Assembly: GCA_963678675.1 (NCBI GenBank)
Contig: OY783195.1
Span: 12,084,083 to 12,148,082 of the forward strand
Reading direction: 5' to 3'
DNA: 64,000 nt
From: Xiphydria camelus
Lineage: Eukaryota > Arthropoda > Insecta > Hymenoptera > Xiphydriidae
In this document: positions 58,187 to 64,000 of the stretch, piece after piece
How the letters are laid out: each line of letters starts with the position of its first letter
Position numbering within the stretch: position 1 is the stretch's first letter
The notes under the pieces: model-generated
What the model saw: the letters and a program-made list of their open reading frames with translations, nothing else
What the model was told of the DNA's origin: nothing
Databases searched by the model: none
Translations under genes and position numbers: made by a program

Positions 58187-58364
58187 TTTGCCTCAGCTAG
58201 AGCTTTTCCCTTTGGCACAGTTTGCGGTTGAAAGGTTATTTTATGTTCAATTTTCTCAAACCCAGTTCTTAATATTGTAACCATACTGAATCTGAAATCA
58301 CATTTTAATGTTTACATTTTCATTACCTCAATTTTGAAAGTGAAAACGATAAATTATACATTTA

Positions 58365-58496
58365 AGGGCTGGTTTATTCATCTCCTGATAAGTTTATCTA
58401 AAAGATAATTTCCATGGAAACAATTGTTAGCACAATTGTATCCGAGGTAATTATCTGCTGGATAAATTTAACTGAAGGGGTGAATGAACCGGCCCT
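58365..58496. mobile_element. Short MITE
   Basis: AGGGCTGGTTTATTCATCTC and GGTGAATGAACCGGCCCT are near complements around about 95 bp. No coding. Confidence 0.6.
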
Positions 58497-58863
58497 AAAT
58501 GTTATACTTGCTGTTTATTGCAATTCGATACGTATAAATAATTGTTATAAAGTACACCTGAAGAAAAAAATTCGTATTGTTGTTCACTAATTGATTTTGC
58601 CGAGGATTTTTATGTTGCTATCGTATTTGGTACTGTATGAAACAGCCACTAGGTTCGCCAACTACTGACAACAGATGTCACTGAACGGATCTTGCACATA
58701 GCGAATAGTGGCCCTGCCGTCAGTACGGCCATCTATTGAACGGTAACCGAACTGCATAGATCTCGAGGAGCTGGAATTATCGACGTCTAATCGAATAATG
58801 CAACCTGTCAATAAAATATCAACATATAACCAAAAATCATAAGCTGTACCTACTCAGTGACTC

Positions 58864-59515
58864 TCAGTGGTTGTTTATATTCCCCGAATACGTATCTGCT
58901 GCGAAGTTAATAAGTTGTAATGTATTTCTTTCTAGAGCATTTGCCATTTGCTCTTCTGTCGCATCATTGTTGAAATACACTGTTTGCTTATTTTCGATAT
59001 GAACTGGAAGCAATTTAACGTGATGGCTCTTATCTTGAATCGAATATGTCATAAAATGCCAGCTGGCCTCATATGGACCAACATATCATGCGTACAAATG
59101 ACGGTTAATTTCGTTATAGATGGGTTTTCTATCAACTCTTACTTTTACCATATCAATTATGGCAGCATTATATCCTTTATGAATATATTTGTGAATATAT
59201 TTAATCGATTTTAGGGTGTTTACAATCTCTGTGTGTACATGGCTTCTCATTAATTTCACCAAGTAAGGTGAGTGTGCTACCACCATGCTATTGTCAATTG
59301 CTCGTTTACCAACAGTAGCCGTTTCATCTTACGGTCGTATAAGTTTCACATAACCTTGGCCCCTGATAAATCCGTGGTATCACAAAAGTCCTTTGGGAAT
59401 CCTTTAGAACATATTTTACCCAAATTATATATTGCAGTCATTGCATTCGACCGGCCTGTCGTTCTTTGACTTCAATTTACATTCGCCACACATTTTGTTT
59501 TTCAAACATGGTGCA
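58864..59515 (-). pseudogene. Helitron Rep/helicase N-domain relic
   Basis: The minus strand from 59515 reads PCLKNKMCGECKLKSK, FPKDFCDTTDL, then VVAHSPYLVKLMRSHVHTEI, IKYIHKYIHKGYNAAI, YVGPYEASWHFM and KLLPVHIENKQTVYF. This is the Helitron_like_N order, including KYIHKGYD-type and E-A-W motifs. Several stops (59086, about 59290, about 59430). No helicase part seen. Confidence 0.75.
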
Positions 59516-59992
59516 TTTAACCCCTTACTGCATGGTGTGCCATATATGGCACATGAAATATTTTGACATAGTTTGCGCCATCTATTGAACTATAGCCTAA
59601 ATTGAACCACAAATATCTGTCCATTTACATTTGAAGGGTGCCATATGCAAGAAGGTGTAAAGGCCATTACACGTGGAAAAACGTTAGCAGCAACAGTAAG
59701 ACAGTACGCCGTATAGCCGAGTGCTCATTTTTAGTAGCGTGGTATACGCATGCGCTGTTCGAAAGTTGTATCTGAAATCATAATCTAAATGTTTAGTGTA
59801 ATGTGCTACGCTTGCACTTGAGATGCGTGAGTATATTATTTAAATGAAATACAATACAGAGAAAAGTATGAGTGCGGTTATCAGAATCGATAATAATTAT
59901 TGCAAGTTGTAACTTTGCATTCCGTGTATATTCCAATCGCGTGTTGATACCATTTACTAATGAACTCGTGTATGATTAAATGTCTCAGAAAA

Positions 59993-60317
59993 ATGGATTT
60001 GGAAGAGTTTTATCGTTTATGCATATGTCCAATTGGGTTTGATGTACATGATTTTAAAACGAAGAAGAAAGTGCAAGCGTCGGGCAAATAGAAGATGGTT
60101 GGTGAGACCAATAAATACATTACGGAGGCAACAACGAGATTTCAGGAATCTTTTTCAAGAAATGAAATTAGATCACAATTTATTTTTTCATTATACACGG
60201 ATGGATAGTGATATTTTCACTGCTTTATTAGATTTACTAAAACCTTACCTTACAAAAAAGGAGCCCGAAAGCTCTACCACCAGAGCAACGCCTTGCGATA
60301 ACCTTGCGAAAATTTGA
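59993..60317 (+). pseudogene. PIF/Harbinger transposase N-terminus
   Basis: MDLEEFYRLCICPIGFDVHD, then after a frameshift RRWLVRPINTLRRQQRDFRN, FFHYTRMDSDIFTALLDLLK and PYLTKKEPES. Matches the N-terminal half of HARBI1-type nucleases; the catalytic part is absent. Confidence 0.75.
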
Positions 60318-60380
60318 TGGAGTTATGAAAGGTTTTGTGCGAGTAAGCGCAGATGCTCGAACTCGACCGCGCGGCTGTAC

Positions 60381-60554
60381 CTCGGCGTTCCGCATTGTTT
60401 AGAATCTACCGTTATGTGATTAATGTTTTGACAATGTCGAAACTTATTAGTTGTCGAAACGACCGTCCTCGGCATTCCGCATTGTTTAGAATCTACCGTT
60501 ATGTGATTAATGTTTTGATAATATCGAAACTTATTAGTTGTCGAAACGACCGTT
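60381..60554. repeat. Tandem duplication, 87-bp unit
   Basis: CTCGGCGTTCCGCATTGTTT at 60381 is repeated from 60468 with few changes. It directly follows the Harbinger relic. Confidence 0.85.
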
Positions 60555-60837
60555 ACAGTCAGTTCGTCTTCAACTATCAAAACGAATGGCTGCGACTTTA
60601 TAAGGTCTTGAAAAATTTGTAGTGCGGTTTATAAGTTTTCAAGAATTGTTATACTTAATGGATCGAAAAGGAAAACGGCATTCGTTACCTAACAAAAGAA
60701 AACACCATGCATAAAAACAGTTTTTATAGAAAAATTGTTAGATGTAAAATATCGAAATTCTTCTTTGTAAAAAGTATGCGATAGGAAGGATGGACCACGC
60801 GTCCGTCGAAAGAATACGTGTGCCAGTGCGCATTTGT

Positions 60838-61584
60838 ATTTATGACTGTGATACAGGGTGCGGCAAAATGATAGACACTATTTGGGATGTCAATAAAAAC
60901 CAAACCACACGAAGCAAAGAAAAAAGTGTTTTATTTTTGGAAACTACATATCATGCCATTTTGAAACGTTATGTTCGAAAAATTACATCTCTTAAATAAC
61001 AGCCATTATTGTCGATACACTCTTGAAGGTTTTCACGGAAGCGCGCTATTGCTCTACGGATCATCTCTTGCGGAATCGCGATGCGCTCCTTTCCAAACCA
61101 TGTCGATAACTGAAAATGGCGCAAACTTAATAATGTTAACTAACTTAAGTAACTTAAGTTTGTGCCATTTTCAGTTATCGACATGGCTTGGAAAGGAACG
61201 CATCGCGATTCCGCAAGAGATGATCCGCGGAGCAATAGCGCGCTTCCATGAAAACTTTCAAGAGTGTATCGACAATAATGGCCGTCATTTAAGAGATGTA
61301 ATTTTTCGAACATAACGTTTCAAAAAATGGCATGATATATAGTCTCCAAAAATAAAAAAACTTTTTTCTTTGCTTTGTGTGGTTTGGTTTTTATTGACAT
61401 CCCAAATAGTGTCTATCATTTTGCCGTACCCTGTACTATTAAACGGTATGAACCGTTGTGTCTAATTCAAAAACCGCATTTAGTTTACTCTTTCTTAACT
61501 CTGCCATCGGTCGCTGTTCCGTCTCGCGATAAACGGAATTCGACACAACGGTTCATACCGTTTAATAGTATCACAGTCATAAAT
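60838..61584. mobile_element. Outer hairpin element containing another palindrome
   Basis: ATTTATGACTGTGATA at the left continues after the insertion with CTATTAAACGGTATGAACCG; the complement lies at about 61540-61584. The inner palindrome (60854-61433) entered the left arm at TA. Confidence 0.75.
60854..61433. mobile_element. Palindrome made of a duplicated transposase 3' end
   Basis: CAGGGTGCGGCAAAATGATA and its complement, flanked by TA (60852-60853 and 61434-61435). Each arm encodes, outward, IPQEMIRGAIARFHENFQEC then NNGRHLRDVIFRT-stop, the C-terminus of a Tc1/mariner-like transposase. The centre is near 61143. Confidence 0.85.
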
Positions 61585-61597
61585 GAAGAGTATAGGG

Positions 61598-61760
61598 GAA
61601 AAACAGGCTAAGTCAGTTGGTCACGATTTTTTTTATTTTTACACCAAATTGCAGCCAATTGAAGGACAGTTCGCGTGAACATGTGAGACTGGGGGAAAGC
61701 GAATAAATCAACTGTATAAAAGGATTGAAAAGATATCCATACAGGGGAAAAATAGGCTAA
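61598..61760. repeat. GGGGAAAAACAGGCTAAGTC motifs
   Basis: The 20-mer or a near copy lies near 61600 and 61744, and a weaker one near 63974, all in the same orientation and flanking the gene above. They are probably subterminal repeats of that element; its right end is outside the window. Confidence 0.5.
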
Positions 61761-61887
61761 GTCCTTGCATTACAGAGGAAGAAGCAGCTAATTGTAAGTC
61801 ATTTGCAACGTATGATTTCGAAATTCGTTACGATGCAATATTGCCAGTCGTGTTTGAGCCTGCACGAGAGCTGTATCGTAATAAAGA

Positions 61888-63720
61888 ATGGCAAGTAGCA
61901 GTAGCGACGACAGTGGCAGTACCAGTGCTAAGAAGCCGCTTGGTTCGAAGAAGAGACCTAAATATGGCAGATTAAAAGAAGTTAGCAAAAAGTTACGGTT
62001 ACAAACGCATGAAATAGGGAAAGAATGTTGTTGCGCGCGGTTAAAATGCAAGGAAAATATCGATTAAAGAGTTCAACAGCATGGGGTCTGTCAATGAACA
62101 GAATTCTTACTTGTGCGGGCTAATCAGCATTGTCCCTATAACACAACGACGGCCTCGTAAATCTGAAGAAGATGCATCTCTAAGAGATTGTGCGGTGGCA
62201 TACAAAATACGGTATGCATCTGATGGAAATGTAGTAGAACAAAGCGTTTGTCATCAAGAATTTATTGCTTTGCATGGAGTTACGAAAAGTGAGGTAGAAT
62301 ATCTCGTAAAATCATTGGTGTGGTGATGTTGCTCCTAAAAATCTCAGAAGGCGGCATGGTAACAGACCTAAAAAACTAACGCAAGAAACGGTCGAATTTA
62401 TTAAAAACCATATCGCGTCATTTAAAGGGCGTGCAAGTCACTATAGCTTATCCAAATTTCAGAAAACGTATTTATCAGAAGAACTAAACGTTAAAAAAAT
62501 GTTTGGAATGTTCAAGGAACTTCACCCGAATCGTACAGTATCGTATGAAAGTTATAGAAGTATTTTTAACACCCACTTTAATATATCCTTTGGATATCCA
62601 AGGACCGATACGTGCGCTATTTGTGACAGGTATCTGGCAAAAATAAAAAGCTTAGAAAAAGATCTGTTTAGCAGTAACGACGTAACTGAACAGAACCGGT
62701 TGCAAAGTGAGATCAGGCGTTTGACGGTGGAAAACAAGGTGCATAAGGCGCGTGCTCAAGAATTTTATAACCGAAAGAGGAAGTCAAAGCTGGCAAGTCG
62801 TAAAGATAACTCTCGAGATTCTATATGCATCGATCTTGGGAGAAATTTTTCATTGCCGAATATTGCAACAAACGATGTATATTACAAACGGCAACTGTCA
62901 GTGTTTCTTTTTAATATTCATACACTTTCCACATCTGCAAGTGTATTTTATGTGTACCCAGAAACTGTTGGAAAAAAAGGTAGCGGCAACGTTTCTTCCC
63001 TTGAAAATGACTTCCTATACAACTACCTCGATCCTCAAGTTAGAAGCTTGGAAATATTCTGCGACTCATGCGGTGGCCAAAACAAGAATTATACCTTCTT
63101 TCGCTTCCTGCATTATGCCGTTCATTTTCAAAAAAGGCTGGACTACATAAAAGTGATTTTTCCTATCAGAGGACATTCATACTTGGAAAATAATAAGAAC
63201 ATGGGCCTTATTAACAGTAAGGCCAGAGTGGAGACACTTGATGAATTTTGTAAACTCGTACAGTCGTCCAGATGTAAACCATCCCCGTTCATTGTTAAGA
63301 GCATTGAAGAGGACAACCAAACAGTCTTTCGTCAGTGGACCCAGCATTTCCATGCTTATTATAGAAATAAGTATCCCTTTCCAACATGACCGGTGAGAGA
63401 ATTATAGGTCATGAAAGAACACCCGAGGCTTTTGCGATACCGATGTTCTTTCAATGGACCGTGGGAATCGGCGGTCATTACTGACAAGAAAGCGAAAAAT
63501 AATCTCCGTTGTCTGGATGAAAATGAATTCGAGCTGCCTGAACCATATTATGAAGGTAATTAGTGGTACACATCGATAAAAATGAATGTTTTAACATTTT
63601 ATCACTACAGAGTTGATCCCAGTTTCCGCTGAGAAGTATGCAGATCTCCAGTGCCTGAAAAGCTTTTGTGCATCTACAGCTCAAGATTATTTTGACAATA
63701 TCCCGTACCGTCAGCGTTAA
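61888..63720 (+). pseudogene. Transposon-type gene of the CDSCGGQNKN family, nearly complete
   Basis: Starts at ATG 61888 with a Ser/Lys-rich N-terminus, then HEIGKECCCARLKCKENID. After a frameshift near 62064: NEQNSYLCGLISIVPI, RRPRKSEEDASLRDCAVAYK and VCHQEFIALHGVTKSEV. After a shift near 62325: HGNRPKKLTQETVEFIKNHI, ISFGYPRTDTCAICD, a coiled region, YKRQLSVFLFNIHT, IFCDSCGGQNKNYTFFRFLH and FPIRGHSYLENNKNMGLI. After a shift near 63387: MKEHPRLLRYRCSFNGPWE. An intron (63557-63611) and a last exon (ELIPVSAEKYADLQCLKSF) end at TAA 63718-63720. I recall this architecture (DUF7869-like, unverified) as transposon-linked and RNase-H-like; function not established. Only three frame breaks, so recent or assembly-affected. 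Confidence 0.65.
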
Positions 63721-63866
63721 TGCGATTCTATTGTATTGTTATGAAGGTAATTAGAGGTACATATCAATAAAAGTGAATTTTTTCTCATTTTGCCATTAGC
63801 AAATTGAAAAGTATTTGTGGACCTACGGCTCAAGATTACTTTGATTATTTGTACCGTCAGTGTTGA
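63541..63866 (+). repeat. Duplicated last intron and exon
   Basis: 63541-63720 (TATGAAGGTAATTAG ... TACCGTCAGCGTTAA) is repeated in diverged, shortened form at about 63740-63866 (TATGAAGGTAATTAG ... TACCGTCAGTGTTGA). Confidence 0.75.
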
Positions 63867-64000
63867 TGTGACGCGATTATATTCAGTTTACGTTTGTTTT
63901 TCAAATAAATGCTTTGAATTACAATCTCCGATAATCTACTTGACAGACGGAAAGCATTTTTGGACAGCATTGTGGGGAAGAAACAGCTAAGTCCAGATCA

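Noticed and set aside
58948..59214. Plus-strand 88-codon frame
   Set aside because: Antisense to the Helitron relic, which has clear family motifs.

Overview
The window is nuclear DNA of an insect, possibly a hymenopteran (weak evidence: TTAACCTAACC-like runs and the mix of transposons). It is AT-rich, has spliced genes, and holds a dense and deeply nested collection of transposons. No rRNA, CRISPR array or bacterial operon is visible.

One host gene is recognisable with confidence: CIAO2A (galla-1 / FAM96A), of the cytosolic iron-sulfur cluster targeting machinery, on the + strand. Its exons are at 2444-2600, 4591-4854 and 33208-33305 and give a 172-residue protein without frameshifts. Intron 1 appears to use a GC donor. 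Intron 2 is 28.35 kb and is filled almost entirely by mobile elements.

Layout. 1-300: an 18-bp minisatellite. 306-2194: a near-perfect 1.9-kb palindrome with a 5-bp target duplication, 249 bp upstream of the CIAO2A start codon. 2601-4590 (intron 1): two MITEs. 4855-33207 (intron 2): a foldback; a nested stack at 6883-15463 (a mariner holding a miniature LTR element, a Harbinger-type MITE and a piggyBac, which itself holds two foldbacks and a hairpin insertion); several MITEs; and long-inverted-repeat (LIR) elements at 22.7-25.2, 26.3-27.8 and 28.4-30.0 kb. 33745-37321: a P-like element with THAP coding and an 8-bp target duplication. 39215-40473: another LIR. 41-47 kb: PIF/Harbinger, Tc1/mariner-like and Mutator-like transposase relics. 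47-55 kb: TTAA elements, a tRNA-derived SINE, a mariner relic, a GGGGYAAGTTGGCC element and a THAP relic. 55147-57851: a LIR holding a LINE fragment. 58-61.6 kb: Helitron and Harbinger relics and a palindrome inside a palindrome. 61888-63720: a nearly complete transposon-type gene (CDSCGGQNKN family).

The most unusual pattern concerns the LIR elements. Three of them (22671-25215, 28358-30037, 55147-57851) each carry inside the arms a broken copy of the same uncharacterised gene, recognised by GERFHQD / RYQG / ADYCW motifs. Most of the LIR elements share a short arm module around GGTCGCTGAT ... GAATCTGAAGTCAGAT. I propose, as inference, that these form one family of foldback transposons and that the GERFHQD protein is its resident and possibly its mobility gene. 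A second pattern is a set of otherwise unrelated palindromes that all end in TACAGGGTG. Several arise by inverted duplication, and one (60854-61433) is an inverted duplication of a transposase 3' end.
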